Shown here in pieces: positions 14,472-22,368 of a stretch of DNA of 64,000 nucleotides. A model generated the notes under the pieces. That model was not told the DNA's origin, searched no databases, and was given only the letters and a program-made list of their open reading frames with translations. Where the stretch lies: assembly GCA_900544285.1 (NCBI GenBank), contig UQUT01000001.1:186001-250000 (forward strand), written 5' to 3'. Made by a program: the position numbers and the translations under genes. The stretch is from an uncultured Eubacterium sp. Lineage in GTDB: Bacteria; Bacillota; Clostridia; Oscillospirales; CAG-272. Position 1 is the stretch's first letter; each line of letters opens with the position of its first letter.

Positions 14472-16153
14472 AACCTCTCTATCATCGCGCTTATGCGCTC
14501 TCTGACCTTATCCCCGCCGAGAATTTTCATAACGGAATACATATCCGGCGAGTTCATCTTTCCCGTGACGGCAAGGCGCAAAAACATACTGACGTCCGCA
14601 ACGCTGCCTCCGAACGCATCGGGATTTGCCTTGTACTCCTTCATATCGGCTGCAAAGCCTATCGATGCAGCAATGTATTTTATCTTTCCGAACCAGACGT
14701 TCTGCTCGTCATTTTCGTCATAAGTCGCGACAAATCTTTCAAGCGCGGTTTTTATAACTTCCTTTGAGAACTTTTCGGGATAGAACTTTTCAATATCAAA
14801 GAACTCGTCAAACATAAAGCCCATATAGCCCTTGACCTCGTCCCATCTGCCGAAGTCCTTGCGGGGCTTGTTTCCGCCTCTGCCGATGGCAAGAACAGCC
14901 GTTGTAAAGTCCGGATTTTTTGTAAACACGGAGAAAAACTCCGGATCAAAGCTCTTTGCCCATTTTGCTGTCGCCGCGTAAACCTGCTCCGCCGTCATTC
15001 TTGAAACAACGTTCTTTGAAACGTCGCCGAGCTTATCAAAATCGAACAGGCAACCGGAAACGGACATTTTCTTTATGTTGAATGGGAAATCCTTATAGCT
15101 TGCCGTCGGATTCTGCATTCTCCATTCCTCATAATTGGAATTGAGAAGGGTCATAACATACTCGCAGACAGCCTCCGGGCAGTAGCCCATCTTGGTGTAT
15201 TCGTCCATATTCGCGCCCATATCGCGCTTCGAGAGCTTCTTCTTGTTGCCGTGCTCGTCAAGGTGCATTATCTGCGCTATATGCATATATTTCGGCAGCT
15301 TGAAGCCGAGATAGCGGAAAAGCTGAATGTGCTTCGGAAGGCTCGGAAGCCACTCCTCTCCGCGGATAACGTGCGTCGTACCCATAAGGTGATCATCGAC
15401 AGCGTGTGCGAAATGATACGTCGGTATGCCGTCGGACTTGAGGAGAACGAAGTCCTCGTCGTTTTCCGTAACCTCCATATTGCCTTTTACAAGGTCTGTG
15501 AATTTTATTTTCTTTTCGGGGTCGCCGTCCGCAAGTATGCGGAGAACAAAAGGCATTCCCGCTTTGAGATTTGCTTCAACCTCTTCGATGGTAAAGTTTC
15601 TTCTCGCAAGCATTTCCGCTTTTCTTTGAGCCGCAACCGCTTCCCAGTCCGTATTCTTTATTTCTTCCTTTTTGTTTACCTGCTGGAGCTCTTCAAGCTC
15701 CTCCTCTGTCGAAAAGCAGGGATACGCCTTGCCTTCGCGGACGAGCTGCTTTGCAAAGACGTGATAGATTGGGCCTCTGAGACTCTGCTTATAGGGACCG
15801 TAAATACCTTTATCACTGATTTTGCCGTCCTCGCCGAGGATTGCTCCCTCGTCAAAATTTATTCCGTATGTTTCAAGCGTTCTGATAAGTGCCTCTGCCG
15901 CACCGGGGACTTCTCTCTTTGCGTCCGTATCTTCTATGCGAAGATAAAAAACGCCGCCGCTCTGATGAGCTAGCCTGTCGCCAACCGTACTCGGAAAAAG
16001 TCCTCCGAAATGAACAAATCCCGTCGGACTGGGGGCAAATCTCGTAACCTTTGCGCCCTCGGGAAGTACTCTCGGGGGATAACGCTTTTCCATATCAGCC
16101 GGAGTCTCCGTTACATTTGGGAAAAGCAGATCGGCAAGATAATTGTAATCCAT
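14468..16153 (-). CDS. gltX: Glutamate--tRNA ligase
   Basis: A class I synthetase charging tRNA-Glu, 561 residues. TRFAPSPTGFVHFGG is the HIGH-equivalent near residue 38 and KKKLSKRDMG the KMSKS motif near 290. It is somewhat longer than the 480-500 residues of many bacterial GluRS, with the N-terminal 37 residues and the C-terminal all-helical region accounting for the difference. It lies 21 bases after the metallo-hydrolase gene, and its stop overlaps the glnS start. Whether it is discriminating (Glu only) is likely because GlnRS is present, but this is inferred. Confidence 0.93.
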   Translation of the reverse strand: MDYNYLADLLFPNVTETPADMEKRYPPRVLPEGAKVTRFAPSPTGFVHFGGLFPSTVGDRLAHQSGGVFYLRIEDTDAKREVPGAAEALIRTLETYGINFDEGAILGEDGKISDKGIYGPYKQSLRGPIYHVFAKQLVREGKAYPCFSTEEELEELQQVNKKEEIKNTDWEAVAAQRKAEMLARRNFTIEEVEANLKAGMPFVLRILADGDPEKKIKFTDLVKGNMEVTENDEDFVLLKSDGIPTYHFAHAVDDHLMGTTHVIRGEEWLPSLPKHIQLFRYLGFKLPKYMHIAQIMHLDEHGNKKKLSKRDMGANMDEYTKMGYCPEAVCEYVMTLLNSNYEEWRMQNPTASYKDFPFNIKKMSVSGCLFDFDKLGDVSKNVVSRMTAEQVYAATAKWAKSFDPEFFSVFTKNPDFTTAVLAIGRGGNKPRKDFGRWDEVKGYMGFMFDEFFDIEKFYPEKFSKEVIKTALERFVATYDENDEQNVWFGKIKYIAASIGFAADMKEYKANPDAFGGSVADVSMFLRLAVTGKMNSPDMYSVMKILGGDKVRERISAMIERL

Positions 16154-16174
16154 TGAATTTATCTCCTTGAAAAA

Positions 16175-16759
16175 TTAAAAATCTCTTATTTCACCGTGAC
16201 CGGGGTATATCTTTTTTCCTTTCAGAAGCGGCAGAACTTTTGCAAGCGACTTTCGCATTTCTTTGTGATCGCCGCCGTAAAGGTCTGTTCTTCCATAGCC
16301 GTCGCAGAAAACGGTATCGCCTGTAAAAACCTCTTTTTCGCCGAAAAAGCAGGCAGATCCCTTTGTGTGACCGGGCGTGAGCATCGCTGTCAGCTTCTTT
16401 TCGCCGATTGCAAACTCGTCGCCGTCCGAAAAGGTCTTAACCTTTGACAAAACCTTAACAGGAAAAGCGCTCATCTGCGCCGAAGCGTTCTTTTCCGGAC
16501 TTGAAAGAAGCTCTTCGTCCTCTGCGCTTATATATATCGGCGCGCCACATATATCGGAAAGCCTGTCCGCCCCGCCGATATGGTCAAAATGACCGTGCGT
16601 AAGGAGGATATATCTGATTTTCAGCCCAAGCTCATTTGCCCTTTCAAAGACCGCGTCTCCGCCGGACGCAGGGTCGATAACCGCCGCATCGCGGGAGTTT
16701 TCGTCAAAATAGAGATAACAATTTGTGCCTATCGGCGGCAAGGAAAACATTTCCGTCAT
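16175..16759 (-). CDS. MBL-fold metallo-hydrolase (glyoxalase II-like)
   Basis: A 194-residue metallo-beta-lactamase-fold protein. The metal-binding HGHFDHIGG motif is near residue 56, TPGHTKGS near 133, FTGDTVF near 149 and PGHGE near the C terminus. The short YcbL/GloB-like layout suggests thioester hydrolysis, but many family members have other substrates. The start at 16759 is chosen because the conserved region begins there and the promoter at 16793-16821 would lie inside any longer frame. It is the first gene ahead of gltX-glnS. Confidence 0.87.
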   Translation of the reverse strand: MTEMFSLPPIGTNCYLYFDENSRDAAVIDPASGGDAVFERANELGLKIRYILLTHGHFDHIGGADRLSDICGAPIYISAEDEELLSSPEKNASAQMSAFPVKVLSKVKTFSDGDEFAIGEKKLTAMLTPGHTKGSACFFGEKEVFTGDTVFCDGYGRTDLYGGDHKEMRKSLAKVLPLLKGKKIYPGHGEIRDF

Positions 16760-16792
16760 AAATACTGCCCCATTTTCAAAATTATCCTTGTT

Positions 16793-16821
16793 ATTATACC
16801 ACGCATACGGAATAATGTCCA
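16793..16821 (-). promoter_or_regulatory. Promoter for the MBL-hydrolase-gltX-glnS operon
   Basis: On the minus strand TGGACA (16816-16821), a 17-base spacer and TATAAT (16793-16798). Confidence 0.7.
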
Positions 16822-16854
16822 TAAAAATTTGCAAAAAATAATAAAAATATGCCT

Positions 16855-16884
16855 TTTATATTGTAATAAAACGGCTTGTATGAT
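16855..16884 (+). promoter_or_regulatory. Likely promoter for the TagA-type gene
   Basis: TTTATA (16855-16860), an 18-base spacer and TATGAT (16879-16884). It is divergent from the promoter at 16793-16821. Confidence 0.5.
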
Positions 16885-16912
16885 AAAATTTCTTTCGTTA
16901 GGTGGTGATAGC

Positions 16913-17662
16913 TTGTCAAAAACCGATATAAGAGGACTCAAAATTGATAATATAACCATGTCCGAGGCGGTTCTGATGACAGAAAACGCACTTGAAAACG
17001 GTAAAAAAACAGTCGTTTTCACGCCGAACGCCGAAATTGCGCAGGCGTGCGCAGAAGACGAAAACATAATGAAAACAGTTTCCTTCGCCGATATTCTCCT
17101 CCCGGACGGAGCCGGTATACTGAAAGCGGCAAAAATTCTCGGAACGCCCCTGCGCGAGAAGGTTGCGGGCGTTGACTACGGAGAAAACGTCGCCCGTATG
17201 TGTGCCGAAAAGGGCTATTCCCTCTTTATTCTCGGCGGCAAGCCAACAGTTGCGGAAAAAGCGGCGGAAAAATTGCAAAGCAAATATTCAGGTCTGAAAA
17301 TTGCAGGCTGTCGCGACGGATATTTTGATAAGTCGGAGGATGGGTCAAAGCCCGTCATTGACGAAATAAACGCATCCGGCGCAGACGTTCTCTATGTTTG
17401 CCTCGGCTTTCCCGCACAGGAAAAATGGACTGAGGAGAATGCGTCCCGCCTTTCTCCCGTTGTCATCGCCTGCCTCGGCGGCAGCGTCGATATTTATGCC
17501 GGAACGGCAAAGCGCGCGCCGAAGCTCTTCATCTCGCTTCATCTGGAATGGCTCTGGCGACTGATAAAACAGCCGTCGCGCATAAAAAGAATGATGGCTT
17601 TGCCGAAATATATAATCGGCGTGAAAAAATATAAACGGAAAAATAAGAAAAACAATTCTTAA
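16913..17662 (+). CDS. tagA: WecG/TagA/CpsF family glycosyltransferase
   Basis: A 249-residue GT26 enzyme that transfers N-acetylmannosamine or a related sugar to a lipid-linked acceptor in wall teichoic acid or polysaccharide synthesis. Visible motifs are VFTPNAEIAQ near residue 40, LLPDGAGI near 63, FILGGKP near 105 and YVCLGFPAQEKW near 161. The start is TTG 16913, six bases after AGGTGGTG; an ATG at 16880 would fall within the predicted -10 box. The C-terminal basic stretch (KKYKRKNKKNN) could bind membrane. No other teichoic-acid genes are adjacent, so the pathway and acceptor are inferred from the family only. Confidence 0.88.
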   Translation: MSKTDIRGLKIDNITMSEAVLMTENALENGKKTVVFTPNAEIAQACAEDENIMKTVSFADILLPDGAGILKAAKILGTPLREKVAGVDYGENVARMCAEKGYSLFILGGKPTVAEKAAEKLQSKYSGLKIAGCRDGYFDKSEDGSKPVIDEINASGADVLYVCLGFPAQEKWTEENASRLSPVVIACLGGSVDIYAGTAKRAPKLFISLHLEWLWRLIKQPSRIKRMMALPKYIIGVKKYKRKNKKNNS

Positions 17663-17666
17663 TCAC

Positions 17667-17698
17667 AAAAAAACAAGCCTTTTCAGGCTTGTTTTTTG
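17667..17698. terminator. Bidirectional terminator after the TagA-type gene
   Basis: A 13-bp stem AAAAAACAAGCCT / AGGCTTGTTTTTT with a TTTC loop. It also lies 20 bases past the stop of the convergent 65-residue gene. Confidence 0.88.
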
Positions 17699-17717
17699 TT
17701 TGATTATTTTTGATAGG

Positions 17718-17915
17718 TTACTTTCTACTTCCAGGGATACACGCCGTCTGATGACCTTTTTCATCATAAATATAATTAAATGCACCGTCCGTAACGGTCA
17801 CAGAGCTGCCTGTATATCCAACAAGACCTTTTTTTGCGGGAATGGAAGCTGTCTGGTGTCCTTTTTCATCATAGATGTAAACCCATCCACCCCTTTCAAC
17901 AGCGTTACCAATCAT
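17718..17915 (-). CDS. Small 65-residue protein with duplicated YIYDEKGHQTA motif (unknown function)
   Basis: This small protein has no assigned function that I can name. Its two halves each carry the 11-residue motif YIYDEKGHQTA, followed by CIP or SIP; the halves are joined by a Gly/Ser/Thr/Val-rich segment GLVGYTGSSVTV. It is probably a small beta-rich protein with no signal peptide or transmembrane segment. The ATG at 17915 is chosen because TTGGAGG sits seven bases upstream; an ATG at 17936 lacks such a site. The gene stands alone between terminators. An inverted-repeat cluster lies 120 bases upstream. I have a weak memory of similar small proteins in other anaerobes, but cannot confirm it. 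Confidence 0.7.
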   Translation of the reverse strand: MIGNAVERGGWVYIYDEKGHQTASIPAKKGLVGYTGSSVTVTDGAFNYIYDEKGHQTACIPGSRK

Positions 17916-18034
17916 ACCTGAACCTCCAAAAAACATTTATTCAGGAAACGCGTCGTTACGATGCGCCCCTGTAACTGAATTTTTACAGCTTCAATTTACA
18001 ATTTGCAATATTTTACCGTTAATTGTCAATTCTG

Positions 18035-18061
18035 TTCACACAACTGTGTGAAATATTCACA
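18035..18061. promoter_or_regulatory. Overlapping inverted repeats, candidate operator
   Basis: TTCACACA-AC-TGTGTGAA is a perfect 8-bp inverted repeat (18035-18052). Its right arm is reused in a second one, TGTGAA-ATA-TTCACA (18047-18061). A TTGACA hexamer on the minus strand (18024-18029) lies just downstream, but no good -10 box is at 17 bases. The 240-base region between the 65-residue gene and the tRNA genes holds otherwise only AT-rich sequence and the tRNA terminator. Confidence 0.5.
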
Positions 18062-18118
18062 AAATACAGGTCAAATAGCTTTTTTGTCGTCGCATGTGAG
18101 GCAAATTTGCGGTGAAAA

Positions 18119-18154
18119 TGAAAAAAGCCGCTCACTTTTGCGAACGACTTTTTC
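18119..18154 (-). terminator. Terminator of the tRNA-Ser pair
   Basis: A 14-bp imperfect stem (several G-U pairs) with T-run on the minus strand, directly after the encoded CCA of tRNA-Ser(GCT). Confidence 0.75.
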
Positions 18155-18246
18155 TGGCGGAGAAGGAGAGATTTGAACTCTCGCGCCGGTAAACCCGACC
18201 TACACCCTTAGCAGGGGCGCCTCTTCGGCCTCTTGAGTACTTCTCC
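18155..18246 (-). tRNA. tRNA-Ser (GCT)
   Basis: The acceptor arms GGAGAAG and CTTCTCC are complementary, and CCA is encoded. The T-loop reads GAGAGTTCAAATCTC, the anticodon loop is CTGCTAA with anticodon GCT, and there is a long variable arm as expected for tRNA-Ser. Confidence 0.95.
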
Positions 18247-18273
18247 GAATTCTGCTTTTGATATTAAAAATAA

Positions 18274-18362
18274 TGGCGGAGGGAGTGGGATTCGAACCCA
18301 CGCGCCCTTGCGGACAAACGGTTTTCAAGACCGCCTCGTTATGACCACTTCGATATCCCTCC
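18274..18362 (-). tRNA. tRNA-Ser (TGA)
   Basis: The acceptor arms GGAGGGA and TCCCTCC are complementary, with encoded CCA. The T-loop contains GGTTCGAATCC, the anticodon loop is CTTGAAA with anticodon TGA, and there is a long variable arm. It lies 27 bases ahead of tRNA-Ser(GCT) and is cotranscribed with it. Confidence 0.95.
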
Positions 18363-18387
18363 GTGTTCTGTTCAAAGCGGCTCATTT

Positions 18388-18416
18388 ATATTATCACAAA
18401 CAAACGGAATTGTCAA
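18388..18416 (-). promoter_or_regulatory. Strong promoter of the tRNA-Ser pair
   Basis: On the minus strand TTGACA (18411-18416), a 17-base spacer and TAATAT (18388-18393), 26 bases before the tRNA 5' end. Confidence 0.78.
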
Positions 18417-18479
18417 CATTTTTTTGTAATTATTTTGCAGTTTAATTTAATTTCGCCCCTCCGAATTTCTCCCGCACTA

Positions 18480-18508
18480 TTGATTTTGTCCCCGATTTGA
18501 TATATTAT
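18480..18508 (+). promoter_or_regulatory. Promoter of pepT
   Basis: TTGATT (18480-18485), a 17-base spacer and TATTAT (18503-18508), 34 bases before the pepT start codon. Confidence 0.68.
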
Positions 18509-18541
18509 AAAAGAAAAATGTACGAAAGGGCTTGAAAATAA

Positions 18542-19768
18542 ATGAAAGCATATGAAAGATTTTTAAGTTACGTTTCATATCCGACAATGTCAGACGAGAG
18601 CAGCGAGACCGTCCCCAGCACGAAAAAGCAGCTCCGTCTCGCAGAGGAGCTCTGCAAAGAGCTGAAAGAGCTCGGACTCTCCGATGCCAAAGTCGATTCC
18701 TGCGGCTACGTCTATGCCACTCTTCCCTCAAACTGCGATAAAGAGATAAACACAATCAGCTTCATCTCGCATATGGACACCTCCCCCGAAGCGTCCGACA
18801 CCGATATAAAAGCACGTATAGTTGACTACGAAGGCGGCGACATCGTTCTCAGCGAAAAGGAAAACATCGTCATGCGCGTTTCGGATTATCCGTATCTTGA
18901 AAATTACAAAGGTCAGCATATAATCGTCTCCGACGGTACAACTCTCATCGGAGCGGACGATAAAGCCGGAATTGCCGAGATAATGACGGCTGTCGAAAAG
19001 ATAATTGCCTCCGGCAAGCCTCACGGCACCGTTAAAATAGGCTTCACGCCGGACGAAGAAATCGGTAGAGGGGCAAATCATTTTGATGTCGCCGGCTTTG
19101 CTGCGGATTACGCATATACCGTCGACGGCGGCACCCTCGGCGAAATCGAATACGAAAACTTCAACGCCGCAGGCGCGCATATAAAGGTGAACGGCGTATC
19201 AATTCACCCCGGCTCGGCAAAGGACAAAATGAAGAACGCGTCGACTATCGCCTGCGAATTCAACGCTATGCTTCCGGCAGACGAGGTTCCGGAAAAAACG
19301 GAAGGTTATGAAGGCTTTCATCATCTTTCATCCATCTCCGGAGGAATTGAAAAAGCCGAGCTGCGCTATATAATCCGCGACCACGACAGAGCAAAATTTG
19401 AGGAAAAGAAGGCACAGTTTGCCGAAATTGCGGACGCTCTGAACAAAAAATACGGCAACGGCACAATTGAGCTTGCAATCCATGATTCATACTATAATAT
19501 GAAGGAAAAAATCGAGCCGAATATGTTCATAGTCGACCGTGCAAAGACTGCTATGGCTGACAACGGCATAACGCCGAAGATCGTTCCCATCCGCGGCGGC
19601 ACGGACGGTGCCCGACTCTCGTTTATGGGACTTCCCTGTCCCAACCTCTGCACCGGCGGCGAAAACTTCCATTCAAGATTTGAATTCGCTTCCTGCGAAG
19701 CAATGGAGATCATCTCCGATATTCTGACATCGATAATTCTAAACGCCGCAGAACAGGAAAAAATGTGA
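18542..19768 (+). CDS. pepT: Peptidase T (tripeptide aminopeptidase)
   Basis: A cytoplasmic zinc aminopeptidase that removes the N-terminal residue of tripeptides, family M20B, 408 residues, the usual length. Metal and catalytic motifs are ISHMDTSPEA near residue 77, IGADDKAGIAEI near 138, FTPDEEIGRGA near 172 and YTVDGGTLGE near 192, with HPGSAKDKM near 221. It is transcribed alone from its own promoter and ends at a bidirectional terminator. Confidence 0.96.
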   Translation: MKAYERFLSYVSYPTMSDESSETVPSTKKQLRLAEELCKELKELGLSDAKVDSCGYVYATLPSNCDKEINTISFISHMDTSPEASDTDIKARIVDYEGGDIVLSEKENIVMRVSDYPYLENYKGQHIIVSDGTTLIGADDKAGIAEIMTAVEKIIASGKPHGTVKIGFTPDEEIGRGANHFDVAGFAADYAYTVDGGTLGEIEYENFNAAGAHIKVNGVSIHPGSAKDKMKNASTIACEFNAMLPADEVPEKTEGYEGFHHLSSISGGIEKAELRYIIRDHDRAKFEEKKAQFAEIADALNKKYGNGTIELAIHDSYYNMKEKIEPNMFIVDRAKTAMADNGITPKIVPIRGGTDGARLSFMGLPCPNLCTGGENFHSRFEFASCEAMEIISDILTSIILNAAEQEKM

Positions 19769-19779
19769 GAAATAAAATG

Positions 19780-19810
19780 AAAAAGCCTCCGGTTTTTCCG
19801 GAGGCTTTTT
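19780..19810. terminator. Bidirectional terminator between pepT and apbE
   Basis: A perfect 13-bp stem AAAAAGCCTCCGG / CCGGAGGCTTTTT with a five-T loop, serving both convergent transcripts. Confidence 0.92.
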
Positions 19811-19815
19811 GCCGT

Positions 19816-20823
19816 TCAATTGTCTTTGATAAATTCTTTGAAACCATCCGAGCAGAGCTTTTCTCCATCCGCCGTTAACCACATTGCATGCGTGTCTTCA
19901 AGCGAGGCGACGAGAGCCTTTCCCTGTTCGATATTCATGTTGAAAAGTGCGGTTGAAAGTGCGTCCGCAAGCGCGGAGTTACCGGAAATGACAGTCACGG
20001 AAACAAATCTGTTTTCAGGAAAAAGCGTGTCCGGGTCGACTATGTGGTGATAACGAACGCCGTCAAGCTCAAAATATCTCTGGTATGAACCGCTCGTGAC
20101 AACCGACACATCGCAAACGCCGACAGTCTCGCAAAAGCCATCGCCGAACGGATCTTCTATGCCGACTGTCCACTGTTTTCCGTCGGGCTTTGCTCCGACG
20201 GCGCAAACGTTGCCGCCTATGCTTATCAGATAACCCGAAATTCCCTTTTTTCTGAGTGAAGCCGCCACCATTTCGGCGGCATAGCCCTTTGCCAACGCTC
20301 CGACGTCAATGCTCATTTCTTCGTCCGAAAGGAAAACCGTGCCGCTTGCTTTATCAATGACTATGTCGTCCGGATTGCAGTGCTCCGATGCGTAAAGAAG
20401 CTCTTTTCTTTCCGGCAAACGAGTGCCGTCCTCGCGGCAGTCGTGCCAGATTGAAAGCACCGCGCCCATTGCGATATTCGTCTTTCCGTCCGTCAGCGAA
20501 TATATGTTTTTCCCGTATTCAATGAGATTGATTATATCGCCGTCAACCTTTACGGGGCTACGCGATTCGTTTATTGTTTTTATATTTGCAATTCCGTCAT
20601 ATGAGTTGTAAATATCGTATAATCGATGGTACTTTTCAAGCTCGGAAAATATATATTTTTTCGTATTATCGAATTCTTCTTCGGACGCCGCATAGCCGAC
20701 TATATTCGTAACGGTATCAAAGTATTCAAAGCTTGTTGCGGTATATCTTTTTTCGGTTTTGGAACACGAGCAGAGTACCGAAAGCATGGCGACAAAAAGT
20801 ATCGCCGAAAGAGTTTTTTTCAT
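19816..20823 (-). CDS. apbE: FAD:protein FMN transferase lipoprotein (ApbE)
   Basis: This enzyme covalently attaches FMN from FAD to Thr residues of target proteins outside the membrane. The 335-residue product begins with a signal peptide and lipobox (LCSC, Cys near residue 20). ApbE motifs follow: YFDTVTNI near 35, MSIDVGALAKGYAAE near 170, SIGGNVCAVG near 201, VTSGSYQRYF near 237 and YHHIVDP near 253. The usual targets are Rnf, Nqr or flavin-binding reductases; none is in this window, so the target is unknown. The start overlaps the stop of the HAD gene as ATGA (20820-20823). Confidence 0.94.
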   Translation of the reverse strand: MKKTLSAILFVAMLSVLCSCSKTEKRYTATSFEYFDTVTNIVGYAASEEEFDNTKKYIFSELEKYHRLYDIYNSYDGIANIKTINESRSPVKVDGDIINLIEYGKNIYSLTDGKTNIAMGAVLSIWHDCREDGTRLPERKELLYASEHCNPDDIVIDKASGTVFLSDEEMSIDVGALAKGYAAEMVAASLRKKGISGYLISIGGNVCAVGAKPDGKQWTVGIEDPFGDGFCETVGVCDVSVVTSGSYQRYFELDGVRYHHIVDPDTLFPENRFVSVTVISGNSALADALSTALFNMNIEQGKALVASLEDTHAMWLTADGEKLCSDGFKEFIKDN

Positions 20824-21611
20824 CCGAGTTCGGCAATCTCGCCGACGCCCTTCATAACATATGTCGGACGGTACGGGAATTTTCCTATATCGCTTATGGC
20901 GGTAACGCCGCTCATAACGAGAATTGTATCAAACTCGCTCTCTATACCGGAAATTATATCGGTATCCATTCTGTCGCCTATGATAATTGTTTCCGAGCGA
21001 TGAGTACCGAGCTTTTTGAGCGCATGGCGCATGATAAGCGGGTTCGGCTTTCCGATGAAATACGCCCTTTTGCCCGTTGCCATTTCTATGGGAGAAATGA
21101 GCGCGCGGCAGGCGGGAATTATCCCGTTTTCGCCCGGAGCCGTCATATCGGAGTTCGTGCCTATAAGCTTTGCCCCGTCAAGGACAAGCTGAACTGCGTG
21201 CTCTATTTTTTCGTAATTGAGCGCCCTTGTTTCGCCGAAAACAACGTAATCGGGATTGTAATCGTTCATACTGAGCCCCGCTTCGTAAAGCGCGTTTACA
21301 AGTCCCGGCTCGCCTATTGCATATACGCTACACCCCGGCTTCTGACTTGAAAGAAATGACGCCGTGGCAAGCGCGCTCGTGTAAAAATGATCTTCGCTCA
21401 CATCAAGTCCCATTCGCTTGAGCTTTTGCGAAAGCTCCCTCGGCGAGCGCTCGCTGCTGTTTGTGAGAAAGAGAAATTGTTTTTCGTTTTTGTAAAGCCA
21501 GTCAACAAATTCGTGAACGTCTGGAAGGAGACGGTTTCCGTGATAAATCACGCCGTCCATATCGCATATAAAGGCTTTTTTGTTTTTGATTTCTTCAATC
21601 GACTGTGACAT
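20820..21611 (-). CDS. HAD-IIA family phosphatase (NagD/AraL-like)
   Basis: A 263-residue sugar- or nucleotide-phosphate phosphatase. The catalytic motif ICDMDGVIYHG is near residue 14, motif II FLTNSSERS near 50, and KPNPLIMRHAL and IIGDRMDTDI near the end give motifs III and IV. The start at 21611 is chosen because the family N terminus begins there and AAAGGAC lies upstream; a longer frame to 21671 lacks a site. It precedes apbE with a 4-base overlap, but no functional link is apparent. Confidence 0.9.
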   Translation of the reverse strand: MSQSIEEIKNKKAFICDMDGVIYHGNRLLPDVHEFVDWLYKNEKQFLFLTNSSERSPRELSQKLKRMGLDVSEDHFYTSALATASFLSSQKPGCSVYAIGEPGLVNALYEAGLSMNDYNPDYVVFGETRALNYEKIEHAVQLVLDGAKLIGTNSDMTAPGENGIIPACRALISPIEMATGKRAYFIGKPNPLIMRHALKKLGTHRSETIIIGDRMDTDIISGIESEFDTILVMSGVTAISDIGKFPYRPTYVMKGVGEIAELG

Positions 21612-21720
21612 GTTTTTTCGTCCTTTCATACTTACTGAAAACAATATATCACACATTTTTTTCCTTGTCAATACAAAGAAAAAACGCGCCTGCTAAGGCG
21701 CGCATTTCTTTCCCAGTTGC

Positions 21721-22155
21721 TTATTTTATTTCAAGCTTTCTCTGCGCCGGGACGTTCTTTTCCTTCTTCGGCATGGTCAGCCTAAGAACGCCGTTTTCAT
21801 ATACGGCTGTGATCTTGTCGGCGTCGACATCGGAGATGTCAAAGCTCCTTGCAAACGATCCGTAACTTCTTTCGCAACGGATGTATCTGCCCTTCTTATC
21901 CTTATCCTCGGTCTCGTTCTTTCTCTCCGCCTTTATTGTGAGATAGTTGTTTTCAAGTCCGACCTCAATATCCTCTTTCTTGAATCCCGGAAGATCCGCT
22001 TCGAGAAGATATTCATCGCCGTTATCCTTTATATCCGTCTTAAAAGAGGATATTCTGTCCGTACCGAAAAAGTGTTTTTCAAAGCTCTCAATGTCTTTGA
22101 AAGGATCATAATTTCCCATTCTGTTATTTGAAATAAAAGGTATCAGTTCAAGCAT
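21721..22155 (-). CDS. hsp20: Hsp20 / alpha-crystallin family small heat-shock protein
   Basis: An ATP-independent chaperone that holds unfolding proteins, 144 residues. The alpha-crystallin domain covers about residues 40-130, with EADLPGFKKEDIEVGLENNYLTIKAER and the NGVLRLTMPKKE strand; the C-terminal I-x-I-like LEIK follows. The ATG at 22155 follows GGAGGAATT by a few bases; the in-frame extension to 22308 runs through the promoter. A CIRCE-type operator lies 120 bases upstream, suggesting heat-shock control by HrcA. The gene is monocistronic. Confidence 0.93.
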   Translation of the reverse strand: MLELIPFISNNRMGNYDPFKDIESFEKHFFGTDRISSFKTDIKDNGDEYLLEADLPGFKKEDIEVGLENNYLTIKAERKNETEDKDKKGRYIRCERSYGSFARSFDISDVDADKITAVYENGVLRLTMPKKEKNVPAQRKLEIK

Positions 22156-22239
22156 AATAATTCCTCCTTCTTGCTGTTCTGATTTATTTGTATGCTGTTT
22201 TTCTTTCAGCGTAATCATAGTATCACACAAGGAGAAAAA

Positions 22240-22270
22240 ATTATAGCGTTTTTTGTTAACGAATTGTAAA
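22240..22270 (-). promoter_or_regulatory. Likely promoter of hsp20
   Basis: On the minus strand TTTACA (22265-22270) and TATAAT (22240-22245). The 19-base spacer is longer than ideal. The CIRCE element starts five bases upstream of the -35 box. Confidence 0.55.
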
Positions 22271-22274
22271 AAGA

Positions 22275-22301
22275 TTAGCACTTGATGAAGTTGAGTGCTA
22301 A
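22275..22301. promoter_or_regulatory. CIRCE operator (HrcA binding site)
   Basis: TTAGCACTT, nine bases, GAGTGCTAA: the CIRCE consensus with one changed base in the left arm. It lies between hsp20 and the 3' end of the deacetylase gene, so hsp20 is the only plausible target. hrcA itself is not in the window. Confidence 0.88.
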
Positions 22302-22368
22302 AACACAACGCGTTTCAAAAGAACATTGCGCTTTTTAGCACATATTTCAAGCACTTATTTGCAATCAA

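Noticed and set aside
16880..16912. ATG at 16880 as start of the TagA-type gene
   Set aside because: It overlaps the predicted -10 box and lacks a Shine-Dalgarno; the TTG at 16913 follows AGGTGGTG at proper spacing.
22335..22352. Second CIRCE-like half site TTAGCAC near the deacetylase stop
   Set aside because: There is no matching GTGCTAA right arm at the proper distance.
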